Notes under the pieces: model-generated
What the model was told of the DNA's origin: nothing
Seen by the model: the letters and a program-made list of their open reading frames with translations, nothing else
Databases searched by the model: none
Shown here: positions 47,723 through 55,833 of the stretch, in pieces
Layout: each line of letters starts with the position of its first letter
How positions within the stretch are numbered: position 1 is the first letter of the stretch
Assembly (NCBI GenBank): GCA_021163155.1
Contig: JAGGXI010000038.1
Coordinates: forward strand, 1 to 64,000
DNA length: 64,000 nt
Origin: Candidatus Aerophobota bacterium
GTDB taxonomy: Bacteria; Aerophobota; Aerophobia; Aerophobales; JAGGXI01
Direction: 5' to 3'
Program-made: the position numbers and the translations under genes

Positions 47723-48559
47723 TTAAAAGAAAGCAAAATCAAGAATCTCCATTAATATTGGCCTAATCTTTTTTCTTTCCACTATTAAATCGATCATCCC
47801 ATGTTTCAATAAAGATTCTGATTTTTGAAATCCATGAGGAATCTGTTGTTTGATGGTCTGTTTTATAACACGGGGACCAGCGAATCCTAAAAGAGCTCCA
47901 GGCTCTGCCAGAATAATGTCTCCTTGACCAGCAAAGCTTGCCATTACTCCTCCCATTGTAGGATGAGTAAGAAGAGAGATATAAAGCAATCCTTCACTTT
48001 TGAATCTAGCTATAGCGGCACTTGTCTTTGCCATTTGCATTAAGGAAAATAATCCCTCCTGCATTCTCGCTCCCCCTCCCGAACCAGAAATAATTAGAAG
48101 AGGATATCTTTTCTCCATAGCCTTCTCTATAGAGAGGGTTACTCTCTCCCCCATCACTGACCCCATACTTCCCCCCATAAAGTTAAAATCGGTAACTACA
48201 ACTGTTATTGCCCGACCGCCGATTTCCCCTTCTCCAGCTATAAGAGCCTCATCTAAACCTGTCCTTTCTCTACTTTTCTTTAACTTTTCTACATATTGAG
48301 GAAAGTTGAGAGGATCATCTGAATTCATCTGAAAATCATATTCTATAAAACTATTTTTATCTAAGATAATTTTTAGCCTCTCTTTAGCTCCTATACAAAA
48401 ATGATAACCACATTTAGGGCAAACCTTCATATTGTTCTTTAAATTTTTGTTATAAATAATCTGGTGGCAATTATCACATTTAGTCCATAAACCATCAGGA
48501 ATATCTATCTTTTTCTTACCTTTCTTTATTTTATTATAGGTACTTTCAAACCAGCCCAT
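47723..48559 (-). CDS. accD: Acetyl-CoA carboxylase carboxyltransferase subunit beta
   Basis: A 278-residue carboxyltransferase beta chain. The zinc ribbon is CDNCHQII (early 30s) with CPKCGYHF near 50; the crotonase-fold body has SGSGGGARMQEG and PTMGGVMASFAGQGD. It begins fatty-acid synthesis with AccA, whose gene is not adjacent here. Confidence 0.94.
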   Translation of the reverse strand: MGWFESTYNKIKKGKKKIDIPDGLWTKCDNCHQIIYNKNLKNNMKVCPKCGYHFCIGAKERLKIILDKNSFIEYDFQMNSDDPLNFPQYVEKLKKSRERTGLDEALIAGEGEIGGRAITVVVTDFNFMGGSMGSVMGERVTLSIEKAMEKRYPLLIISGSGGGARMQEGLFSLMQMAKTSAAIARFKSEGLLYISLLTHPTMGGVMASFAGQGDIILAEPGALLGFAGPRVIKQTIKQQIPHGFQKSESLLKHGMIDLIVERKKIRPILMEILDFAFF

Positions 48560-48673
48560 AATATTATACTCCCAAACTATTAAATTTTAGATCCTAAAAA
48601 ATATCTAATTGAGGTGATCTAAAAACTTCTTTCACTCTATTTTTAACCTACTTCAACCCCCAAAATTTTAGAC

Positions 48674-48795
48674 AACCCACTTGTGGGTAGACTAATCGCC
48701 CTTTATAAAACAAGAGTTAAAAAGCGATTGGGAGGCTAAAGCCTCCCCCTACCCAGGTGGAGAACTTTAATGAGCTCATCTAATTACCAAACAAG
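48674..48795 (-). repeat. Family A dispersed repeat
   Basis: Contains TAAAACAAGAGTTAAAAAGC, the hairpin GGGAGGCTAAAGCCTCCC and TACCCAGGTGGAGAACTTTA, closely matching the 20563-20690 copy in the same orientation. No gene in the 48560-48999 gap. Confidence 0.8.
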
Positions 48796-48889
48796 AGTTG
48801 TTTTAGAATTTGTTTAGGGTTTAGTATTTTAATTTAATTTAATTTATATACTAATTTAAAATTGTCAAAATTTTTTAAGGAGGCCTTTC

Positions 48890-48980
48890 TTACACAGATT
48901 ATTAAAAATGATTACAGCAATTTAACAAGGATAATCTAATTTGTGTAATTTGGACTTCTATCTGCGAAATTAAAGATTTA
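48890..48980 (-). repeat. Family B dispersed repeat, inverted
   Basis: TGTGTAATTTGGACTTCTAT then CTGCGAAAT, the reverse of the family B core, 20 bases from the mtrB stop. Confidence 0.7.
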
Positions 48981-48999
48981 TCCCTTTAGAAAGAATTCT

Positions 49000-49230
49000 T
49001 TAACAGGATTTACCAGATTCTATCTTCCCCAATTTAGAAAAAATCTCTGCCTTACCTCTAATTTTTACGGCAGATATATCTCTGGTGAATTGACAAATCC
49101 AGACCTCGTCTTTGTCTAACTTTTCTGTATGGTGAATTACGGTCTCTTTGCCTCGAGTTAAGCCTATAATAGTTACAGAATCTTCTAATGCTTTTACTAC
49201 AATAAAATCGGCTAACTCTGCCTCTTCCAC
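49000..49230 (-). CDS. mtrB: Tryptophan RNA-binding attenuation protein (TRAP, MtrB) homologue
   Basis: A 76-residue protein matching Bacillus TRAP over nearly its whole length. IIGLTRGKET, HHTEKLDKDEV and ISAVKIRGKAEI are conserved. T25, R26 and G27 of the tryptophan-binding loop and K37, K56 and R58, which contact GAG/UAG RNA triplets in the Bacillus protein, fall at the same numbers. The GTG start follows GGAGAGAGG. An 11-subunit ring that binds tryptophan and attenuates trp messages is therefore expected. No trp gene or clear row of triplets was found in the window. Confidence 0.88.
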   Translation of the reverse strand: MEEAELADFIVVKALEDSVTIIGLTRGKETVIHHTEKLDKDEVWICQFTRDISAVKIRGKAEIFSKLGKIESGKSC

Positions 49231-49322
49231 TTTATATTCACCTCTCTCCTTAAATACTTTTGATTTATCTTCGGTTAAATAATAATACAGTTTTTAATTT
49301 AGGTCAACTATGACAAATTGGG

Positions 49323-49345
49323 GGTCAGGTCTCAACATTTGACAT
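49323..49345 (+). repeat. Family E inverted repeat, left of eamA
   Basis: GGTCAGGTCTCAACATTTGA then CAT; inverted partner at 50567-50589 with one difference in 23. Related to the element at 61680-61743. Confidence 0.8.
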
Positions 49346-49348
49346 TTC

Positions 49349-50218
49349 TTATCCCCATATTCCTACTAAAAATACTCCTGCAAATATTGCAGTCATGCCT
49401 AAAAACGAACTTTTAGTAGGTTTTTCTTTTAAAAATAGAATACTGAGAAAAAAAGCAAACAATACTACAAGTCCTCTAATGGGAGACAATAAACTTGCTC
49501 GTTCTATTTTTAAAGCTGATAACCAAAAAATCCAACCAATAAAGGAGCCGAAGAATCCAGATAAAATAGCTACTTCTACTCCTTTTATAGAACACTTAAG
49601 CCTTCTTTTAGCTCGACTGATTAATCCTGTGAGACCCCAAGCAATACTAATCACAACCATTAAAATAAATTGATATGCAAGGGGGTCCATTCCGTGATTA
49701 AAGCAGTATTTAGTAGGAATAACCTCAGCTATCCCCCAAATAAGGCCTGCGGAAAGAGCCAGGATAGACCCCAATTTTGGGGTATAAAAACAGTTCTCTT
49801 CTCGTTTAGTGAGAAGATATGCTCCCCAAACTACCAGAAAAGCCGAGAGAAATACCACAAATTTTGCTTCTTCACCCAAAAGTAGTATTGCAGCAGAAAC
49901 TCCCCAGAAAGGGGCAGTATTTGCCAAAGATGTGGCTTTGTGAACTGCAATTTTACTTATAGCGATAAGGTACAGCATCTCGCCAATAAATGAATCTAAG
50001 AATCCCCCTATAATGGCAATCAGAATAAGTTTAGGTTCAGGAAAGTCTAATCCTCCGCTTAACAAAACATAGGGAATGAAGAAAAGTAATCCAAAGAGAC
50101 TTCTAATAGTCGCATAAACTGCAATATCTGTATCTCTTAAGGCAATTTTATTTATAACTAAAGATATTGCCCAAAATAGAGATGCTCCTGCGGCAAGCAC
50201 AATAGGCAATGGGTTCAT
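49349..50218 (-). CDS. EamA/DMT family transporter
   Basis: A 289-residue protein with about ten membrane segments in two EamA halves (PIVLAAGASLFWAISLVINK at the start; LGSILALSAGLIWGIAEVIP in the middle). Such proteins export amino acids or metabolites. It is enclosed by 23-bp inverted repeats, with its stop codon 3 bases from the left one. In Bacillus a DMT-family efflux gene (ycbK) is a TRAP target, so the mtrB neighbour may be meaningful. Confidence 0.85.
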   Translation of the reverse strand: MNPLPIVLAAGASLFWAISLVINKIALRDTDIAVYATIRSLFGLLFFIPYVLLSGGLDFPEPKLILIAIIGGFLDSFIGEMLYLIAISKIAVHKATSLANTAPFWGVSAAILLLGEEAKFVVFLSAFLVVWGAYLLTKREENCFYTPKLGSILALSAGLIWGIAEVIPTKYCFNHGMDPLAYQFILMVVISIAWGLTGLISRAKRRLKCSIKGVEVAILSGFFGSFIGWIFWLSALKIERASLLSPIRGLVVLFAFFLSILFLKEKPTKSSFLGMTAIFAGVFLVGIWG

Positions 50219-50239
50219 TAGTATCTCCTCTGTTAGAGA

Positions 50240-50365
50240 TTTCTAGAAAAGTCAAAAATCTCTGATTTCGCAGATAAAAGTCCAAATTACACAGATAAAT
50301 TATTCTTACTAAATCAGTGTAATCATTTTAAAAATCTGTGTAATCAGAAGCCTCTGGAGATTTTT
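50240..50365 (+). repeat. Family B dispersed repeat, long copy
   Basis: GAGATTTCTAGAAAAGTCAA, then GATTTCGCAGATAAAAGTCC, extra TGTGTAATC stretches, and a closing hairpin CCTCTGGAGATTTTTCAGAGG (split here as CCTCTG/CAGAGG arms). Confidence 0.8.
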
Positions 50366-50459
50366 CAGAGGTCTCCTGATAAATGGTTTGGTATCCTGAT
50401 ATTATAAAACTACTTTACTGTATATATCAGAAAAACAATTTTTATCAAATTGAGCTATT

Positions 50460-50555
50460 TTGAGATTTCTAGAAAAGTCAAAAATCTCTGATTTCGCAGA
50501 TAAAAGTCCAAATTACACAGATCAAAGGACTCTGGAGGTTTTTTTAGAAGCTTCT
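50460..50555 (+). repeat. Family B dispersed repeat
   Basis: Second copy in tandem, identical to the first over about 60 bases from GAGATTTCTAGAAAAGTCAA to AATTACACAGAT, then GGACTCTGGAGG as in the 7509-7591 copy. Confidence 0.85.
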
Positions 50556-50566
50556 TATTTTATAAA

Positions 50567-50589
50567 ATGTTAAATGTTGAGACCTGACC
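50567..50589 (-). repeat. Family E inverted repeat, right of eamA
   Basis: ATGTTAAATGTTGAGACCTG then ACC, the inverse of 49323-49345. Confidence 0.8.
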
Positions 50590-50683
50590 TCTATTCTCTT
50601 AAATTTAAATTTGACATAAAGATAGCTTTTGATAGGATTAGGGACAAGCAAAAACAGGATTAAAGAGAGCAAAGGAAGAGAAG

Positions 50684-52219
50684 TTGAAAAAAAATTTTTA
50701 TATTACCACTCCTATATACTATGTTAATGACATCCCTCATTTAGGGCATGCGTATACTACTATAGCTGCTGATGTTTTAGCAAGATATAAACGCTTAAGA
50801 GGATACAATGTATTTTTTCTTACAGGAACCGATGAACATGGAGATAAGATTGCCCGAACAGCAGAAAAAAAGGGGATCAGTCCTCATGAGCTTACAGATA
50901 AGGTAGTAATTAGATTTAAAAACCTCTGGAAAGAACTTTATATTTCTAATGACGATTTTATTCGAACTACTGAATTTCGACACATTGAAGCTGTAAAAGA
51001 AGTTTTCTTGAAATTATATAAACAAGATGATATCTATAAGGGAAAATATAAGGGATGGTATTGCATTTCCTGTGAAAGTTTTTGGCTGGAATCTCAACTA
51101 AAAGAAGGAAATCTTTGCCCAGAGTGTGGACGAAAAGTAGAGAAAGTGGAGGAAGAGAGTTATTTTTTTCGACTCTCTAAATACCAAAAAAAACTATTGG
51201 AGCATTTTGAAAAAAATCCCAATTTTGTCTTACCTCCTACTCGCAGAAATGAGGCAATAAAATTTATTAAAAGCGGATTGAAAGACCTTAGCGTCACCCG
51301 TTTAAAATTAAATTGGGGTATACCCTGCCCCATCCAAAAAGAACATACCATTTACGTGTGGGTTGATGCACTACTCAATTATATTTCTGCTATAGGATAT
51401 CCTTTTGGAAAGGAAAAATTCTCCTTCTTTTGGCCTGCAGATGTTCAGATAGTTGGCAAAGACATCTTAAAGTTTCATGCTATAATCTGGCCCTCTATTT
51501 TAATGGCTTTAGGTTTAAAACTTCCCAAAATAGTTTTTGCTCATGGTTGGTGGAAAGTAAATAACGAAAAAATGTCAAAATCAAAAGGTAATGTAATCGA
51601 TCCCAAAGAGATAACAGAAAAATATGGAGTCGATCCTCTTCGTTACTTTCTTCTTAGAGAACTTCCTTTTGGAGGAGATGGAAGCTTCTCTACATTTTTA
51701 TTTATCAAGCGGGTAAATAGCGACCTGGCAAATAATTTAGGGAATCTACTCAATAGAACACTTCCTTTGGTAATAAAGTATTGCGATAGCAAAGTTCCTT
51801 ACCCTGATAAAGAAAATAACGATGAAATAGGAATAAAGAAGAGAGCAGAAGAAATCATTTCTCAATTAGATGAGATGATGAATACTCTCTCCTTTTCCAA
51901 AGCTCTCTCTTTAATCTGGGAAATAGCAAAATTAACTAATTTGTATATAAATAAGTCCGCACCCTGGAGTTTGGCTAAGGATAAAAGCAAAGAAGGAGAA
52001 TACCGCACAGTTTTATATAATGTTTTGGATTCCTTGCGGATAATTACCATTCTTGTCTTCCCTTTTATTCCCCAATCAGCAAAAAAGATGTGGAATCAAT
52101 TGGGGATTGAAGAAGAGCTGGAAAAGCAAATTTTGGATGAAGAAAGTATTAAAAAAGGAATAATCCCAGGAACAAAGATAAAAAAAGGACCTCCTCTTTT
52201 CCCTCGTATTGAAGAATAG
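50684..52219 (+). CDS. metG: Methionine-tRNA ligase
   Basis: A 511-residue class I synthetase. HIGH motif HLGH in IPHLGHAYTTIAADV; KMSKS in NNEKMSKSKGNVIDP; zinc-knuckle cysteines in CISCESF and CPECGRK. The C-terminal tRNA-binding/dimerisation domain found in longer MetG proteins is absent, as in many bacteria. The start is TTG at 50684. It begins a metG-rsmA-mtnA-gatC run with almost no gaps. Confidence 0.95.
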   Translation: MKKNFYITTPIYYVNDIPHLGHAYTTIAADVLARYKRLRGYNVFFLTGTDEHGDKIARTAEKKGISPHELTDKVVIRFKNLWKELYISNDDFIRTTEFRHIEAVKEVFLKLYKQDDIYKGKYKGWYCISCESFWLESQLKEGNLCPECGRKVEKVEEESYFFRLSKYQKKLLEHFEKNPNFVLPPTRRNEAIKFIKSGLKDLSVTRLKLNWGIPCPIQKEHTIYVWVDALLNYISAIGYPFGKEKFSFFWPADVQIVGKDILKFHAIIWPSILMALGLKLPKIVFAHGWWKVNNEKMSKSKGNVIDPKEITEKYGVDPLRYFLLRELPFGGDGSFSTFLFIKRVNSDLANNLGNLLNRTLPLVIKYCDSKVPYPDKENNDEIGIKKRAEEIISQLDEMMNTLSFSKALSLIWEIAKLTNLYINKSAPWSLAKDKSKEGEYRTVLYNVLDSLRIITILVFPFIPQSAKKMWNQLGIEEELEKQILDEESIKKGIIPGTKIKKGPPLFPRIEE

Positions 52220-53059
52220 ATGAAATTAAGAGATAAGGTAGAGTACCTTTGGTATAAATACAATTTCACTCCTAGAAGAGACTTAGGTCAAAATTTTCTC
52301 ATTGACTCTCACATAGTTGAAAAAATAGTGGACACTATTAAACCCGATAAAAAAGATACAATCTTGGAAATAGGAGCAGGAACAGGGGTCTTAACAGAAA
52401 AATTAGTTAAAAAAGGGGGGAAAGTAATTGCTGTGGAAATAGATAAAAACCTGGGAGAGGCATTAAAGAAAGAATTTAAAGAATATTTAAACTTAAAGAT
52501 AATTTGTGGAGATATAACACAAATATCCTTTGATGAAGAGTTTAAGCAAGCAAAGTCGGTTAAATTAGTAGGAAATCTACCTTATTACATAGCTTCCCTA
52601 ATTTTATTGGATATGATTAAAAAAGATTGGGTTAAATTTATGGTAGTAATGGTACAAAGAGAGGTGGCAGAAAAACTTTTAGCTAAACCAGGAAATAAAA
52701 AAAGAGGAAGATTAACTGTTTTAATGAACTATTACGGGCAAGGAGAAAAAATAATTGATATTCCTCCTCAAGCCTTTACTCCTCCTTCTAAGGTCGGGGC
52801 AACTCTGCTTAAAATAGAAAAAAGGGAGAGATGCAAGTTAAAAGATGAGAACAACTTTTTCTCTGTAGTGAAAGCAGCTTTCTCTTTGCGGCGCAAAATG
52901 ATTACAAATTCCTTAAGTAAAGAATTAGGAATAAATAAAGACTCAATTAAAGAAAAATTAGAAAGTATAGGAATAGATTGGAGAAAGAGGGCGGAAGACT
53001 TAACAGAGGAAGAATTCATCAGCATAAGCAACAATTTAGGAGTAAAAAATGCCCATTAA
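52220..53059 (+). CDS. rsmA: 16S rRNA (adenine1518/1519-N6) dimethyltransferase
   Basis: A 279-residue KsgA protein. PRRDLGQNFLIDSHIVEKIV is the N-terminal signature; ILEIGAGTGVLTEKL binds SAM; NLPYYIA is the catalytic motif. It dimethylates two adenines near the 3' end of 16S rRNA. The ATG comes directly after the metG stop, and the gene overlaps mtnA by 11 bases. Confidence 0.96.
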   Translation: MKLRDKVEYLWYKYNFTPRRDLGQNFLIDSHIVEKIVDTIKPDKKDTILEIGAGTGVLTEKLVKKGGKVIAVEIDKNLGEALKKEFKEYLNLKIICGDITQISFDEEFKQAKSVKLVGNLPYYIASLILLDMIKKDWVKFMVVMVQREVAEKLLAKPGNKKRGRLTVLMNYYGQGEKIIDIPPQAFTPPSKVGATLLKIEKRERCKLKDENNFFSVVKAAFSLRRKMITNSLSKELGINKDSIKEKLESIGIDWRKRAEDLTEEEFISISNNLGVKNAH

Positions 53060-54089
53060 TACTATAGAATGGATAGATAGCCAAATTAAAATTATTGACC
53101 AGACTCTACTTCCTCAAAAGCTAAAATATATTTATTGCAAAGATATAGAGAGTTTAAAAAAAGCAATAGTTTCTCTTAAAATAAGAGGAGCTCCAGCTTT
53201 GGGGATAGCTGCGGCCCTGGGAATAGTCCTGGAAATGAAGAAATCTTCTGCTAAAGATTACTCCCACTTTAAAGAAGAGCTGGAAGATACGATAAGCTAT
53301 ATAGGTTCTTCTCGTCCTACAGCAGTAAATCTTTTTCGGTCCTTAAAAAGGATGCATAATTGTATGGAAAAAAATAGGAAGAAAAAAATAGAAAAAATTA
53401 AAGAGGCTTTAGAGAAAGAAGCTCTCCAAATTATAGAAGAAGATAAAAGATGTAATCGTCTAATAGGGAAAAAGGGGGCCTCTCTCATTAAAGATGGAGA
53501 TACTATTCTTACCCATTGCAATGCTGGAGCATTAGCCACCGCTGATTATGGAACTGCTTTAGGAATTATTTATAGAGCTAAAGAGGAGGGAAAAAGAGTC
53601 AGGGTTTATGTTGATGAGACAAGACCTCTTCTTCAGGGAGCAAGATTGACTACCTGGGAACTTTTAAAAGAGGGAATTGAAACCACACTTATATGCGATA
53701 ACATGGCAGGTGAGGTGATGAGAGAAGGAAAAATTGATAAGATTTTAGTGGGAGCGGATAGGATAGCCGCCAACGGAGATACAGCTAATAAAATAGGAAC
53801 TTATACTTTAGCTGTCCTGGCAAAAGAGAATAGAATCCCTTTTTATATAGTCTCTCCTTTATCAAGCATTGATTTATCCTTACCAAAAGGAGAAGAGATC
53901 CCTATTGAACAAAGAGATAAAAATGAAGTGATAAAAGGATTGGGGAAAGTTATCGCCCCTGAAGAAGTTAAAGTTTATAATCCCGCTTTCGATATAACCC
54001 CCGCTAAATATATTAAAGGTATAATTACAGAAAAAGGAATATATAGGTCTCCTTACAAAAAGAGTTTAAAAAATTTAGGAGGAAAATAG
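53049..54089 (+). CDS. mtnA: Methylthioribose-1-phosphate isomerase (MtnA/aIF2B-like)
   Basis: A 346-residue isomerase of methionine salvage. IRGAPALGIAAALG, THCNAGALATADYGTALG, YVDETRPLLQGARLT and VGADRIAANGDTANKIGTY are the expected blocks, including catalytic cysteine and aspartate. No other salvage gene is nearby; in many anaerobes this enzyme also serves 5-deoxyribose-phosphate disposal. Confidence 0.93.
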   Translation: MPINTIEWIDSQIKIIDQTLLPQKLKYIYCKDIESLKKAIVSLKIRGAPALGIAAALGIVLEMKKSSAKDYSHFKEELEDTISYIGSSRPTAVNLFRSLKRMHNCMEKNRKKKIEKIKEALEKEALQIIEEDKRCNRLIGKKGASLIKDGDTILTHCNAGALATADYGTALGIIYRAKEEGKRVRVYVDETRPLLQGARLTTWELLKEGIETTLICDNMAGEVMREGKIDKILVGADRIAANGDTANKIGTYTLAVLAKENRIPFYIVSPLSSIDLSLPKGEEIPIEQRDKNEVIKGLGKVIAPEEVKVYNPAFDITPAKYIKGIITEKGIYRSPYKKSLKNLGGK

Positions 54090-54091
54090 AT

Positions 54092-54394
54092 ATGAAAAAG
54101 ATTATAGATAAAGAACAAACAAGATATATTGCTCATTTAGCAAGACTAAAATTAAGTAAAGAGGAAGAGAAAAAATTTACTAAACAACTAAGAGATATCT
54201 TATCTTATGTAGATAAATTAAAAGAAATAGACACTAAAAATATTCCCCCCACCTCTCACATTATTCCTCTTAACAATGTGTTTAGAGAAGATAAAAAAAG
54301 AGACTCTTTACCTTTAGAAAAGGTTTTATCCAACGCTCCTCAGCAAAAACGGAAATATTTTCAAGTTCCCAAAATAATTGATATAATAGGTTAA
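54092..54394 (+). CDS. gatC: Aspartyl/glutamyl-tRNA amidotransferase subunit C
   Basis: A 100-residue GatC. TRYIAHLARLKLSKEEEKKF and the C-terminal DSLPLEKVLSNAPQQKRKYF are characteristic. It stabilises the GatAB transamidase; gatA and gatB are not next to it. It is convergent with mreD, with no bases between the two stops. Confidence 0.92.
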   Translation: MKKIIDKEQTRYIAHLARLKLSKEEEKKFTKQLRDILSYVDKLKEIDTKNIPPTSHIIPLNNVFREDKKRDSLPLEKVLSNAPQQKRKYFQVPKIIDIIG

Positions 54395-54877
54395 TCACTT
54401 CTTTTTTTTTATGCCTTCTTTTATTATGAAAATAGGTAAGACTAAAAGAGAATTATAAAGAGAGGAAAGAAAAACAAGAAAAGTTAAATGAGTTCGTGAA
54501 AAAGAAGAGATGTGAAAAATTGAGGAAAAAGAAATAAGGAGAAATCCATTAAGAATAGTAGATAAGCACATAATAATGAGAAGAAGTATTAAATTCTCTT
54601 CATAAACTTTCTCTCTTATTTCCCCAACAAGAAAACCAACTATACACAAGGTAAATGCATTTACACCCCAAAGAGGAAAAAAGAGAACATCTTTTAAAAT
54701 GCCTATTATAAAACCAGATATTACCCCTTGCCTCCATCCATTATACCAAGCCCATAAAACAAGTAAGATTAAAAAAAGGTCGGGGCTGCCCCTTTTAATT
54801 TGAAATCCTCCTATCAAAGTAATCTGGAGAATAAGAATGACTAAAAATAAAATAATAAATATAATTGCTTTCTTCAT
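54395..54877 (-). CDS. mreD: Rod shape-determining protein MreD
   Basis: A 160-residue protein with five or six membrane segments. The region GSPDLFLILLVLWAWYNGWRQG followed by GFIIGILKDVLFFPLWGVNAF is typical. It overlaps the mreC stop by 4 bases and completes the mreBCD order. Confidence 0.85.
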   Translation of the reverse strand: MKKAIIFIILFLVILILQITLIGGFQIKRGSPDLFLILLVLWAWYNGWRQGVISGFIIGILKDVLFFPLWGVNAFTLCIVGFLVGEIREKVYEENLILLLIIMCLSTILNGFLLISFSSIFHISSFSRTHLTFLVFLSSLYNSLLVLPIFIIKEGIKKKK

Positions 54878-55689
54878 TCTTCTATCTTTATAATGAATAA
54901 CTCCTCTAATTTTCTAAAATCTACATAAGGAGTTACTTCTACATATTGGAATAATTGGTGAGGATTCTTCTTTATCAGAGAAATTTCTCCAACAAGAATC
55001 CCTTTAGGGAAAATTCCTCCTAATCCAGAGGTTATTATCTTATCTCCTACTTTAACGGATACTTTATTGGGCAGGTATATCAATTCACATTTTTCCTCCT
55101 CACCCTTACCTTGAAGGATAGCTATATCTCTAGTTTTTTCATCCCGAACCCCTACCTTACTTCTTTTATCAAGAATTGATAATATTTTAGCCTGATGAGG
55201 ATAAATCTCAATTATTCTTCCTACTAACCCCTGAGCATTAACTACCACCATATTTTTCTTTACCCCTTCTTTACCACCCTTCCCAATAAAAATGGTATCA
55301 AAATAGCTAAAAGGAGAATAAGCTATAACTTCTACAGGTATAAGATTAAATGCTTGCCTCTTTTTAAACTCAAGCGTTCTCTTCAATTTATCATTATCGG
55401 AAAGGATATGGCGGTAATAATTTTCTTGCTGGAAAGTGAGCTTATTAACCTTCTCCTTAAGCATCTGATTTTCTTTTCTTAATTTTTTGGCTTCATAAAT
55501 ATTCCCTATAGACTCGGTAAGCTCTGTTTTGAAATTAAAGAAGCATCTCTGGAAAGATTCCACAAAGAAATAACTCCTCTCTTTCACTTCAATGGGTAGG
55601 TCTCTTTTATAGTTAGAAACTAATATTAAAACAAAAGATATAAAAAGAAAACTAATTAAAAAAATTGTCTTTGAACCAATTTTTCCCAA
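54874..55689 (-). CDS. mreC: Rod shape-determining protein MreC
   Basis: A 271-residue protein with one N-terminal membrane helix (about 6-24), a coiled-coil near 60-100 (EAKKLRKENQMLKEKVNKL) and the beta-barrel pair region with GLVGRIIEIYPHQAKILSILD. It links MreB to periplasmic cell-wall enzymes. A family B repeat separates it from mreB. Confidence 0.9.
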   Translation of the reverse strand: MGKIGSKTIFLISFLFISFVLILVSNYKRDLPIEVKERSYFFVESFQRCFFNFKTELTESIGNIYEAKKLRKENQMLKEKVNKLTFQQENYYRHILSDNDKLKRTLEFKKRQAFNLIPVEVIAYSPFSYFDTIFIGKGGKEGVKKNMVVVNAQGLVGRIIEIYPHQAKILSILDKRSKVGVRDEKTRDIAILQGKGEEEKCELIYLPNKVSVKVGDKIITSGLGGIFPKGILVGEISLIKKNPHQLFQYVEVTPYVDFRKLEELFIIKIEE

Positions 55690-55711
55690 TTCTTGCTCAC
55701 TTTATTTAAAC

Positions 55712-55805
55712 TCAGATTCGAAAAAGTTAAAAATCTCTGATTTCGCAGATAAAAATCGAGATTACACAGATTGAGGCCTTTGGAGGTTTTTCAGAGGCCT
55801 CTAAT
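55712..55805 (+). repeat. Family B dispersed repeat inside the mre operon
   Basis: AAAAATCTCTGATTTCGCAG then ATAAAAATC, ending GGAGGTTTTTCAGAGGCCTC. It fills the gap between mreB and mreC, where a hairpin could reduce read-through. Confidence 0.85.
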
Positions 55806-55833
55806 AAATTACCAAATCTGGATAAACATAATT

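Noticed and set aside
50219-50320. Minus-strand leader of eamA as a TRAP target
   Set aside because: Only a few scattered GAG/TAG triplets are present, mostly inside a family B repeat.
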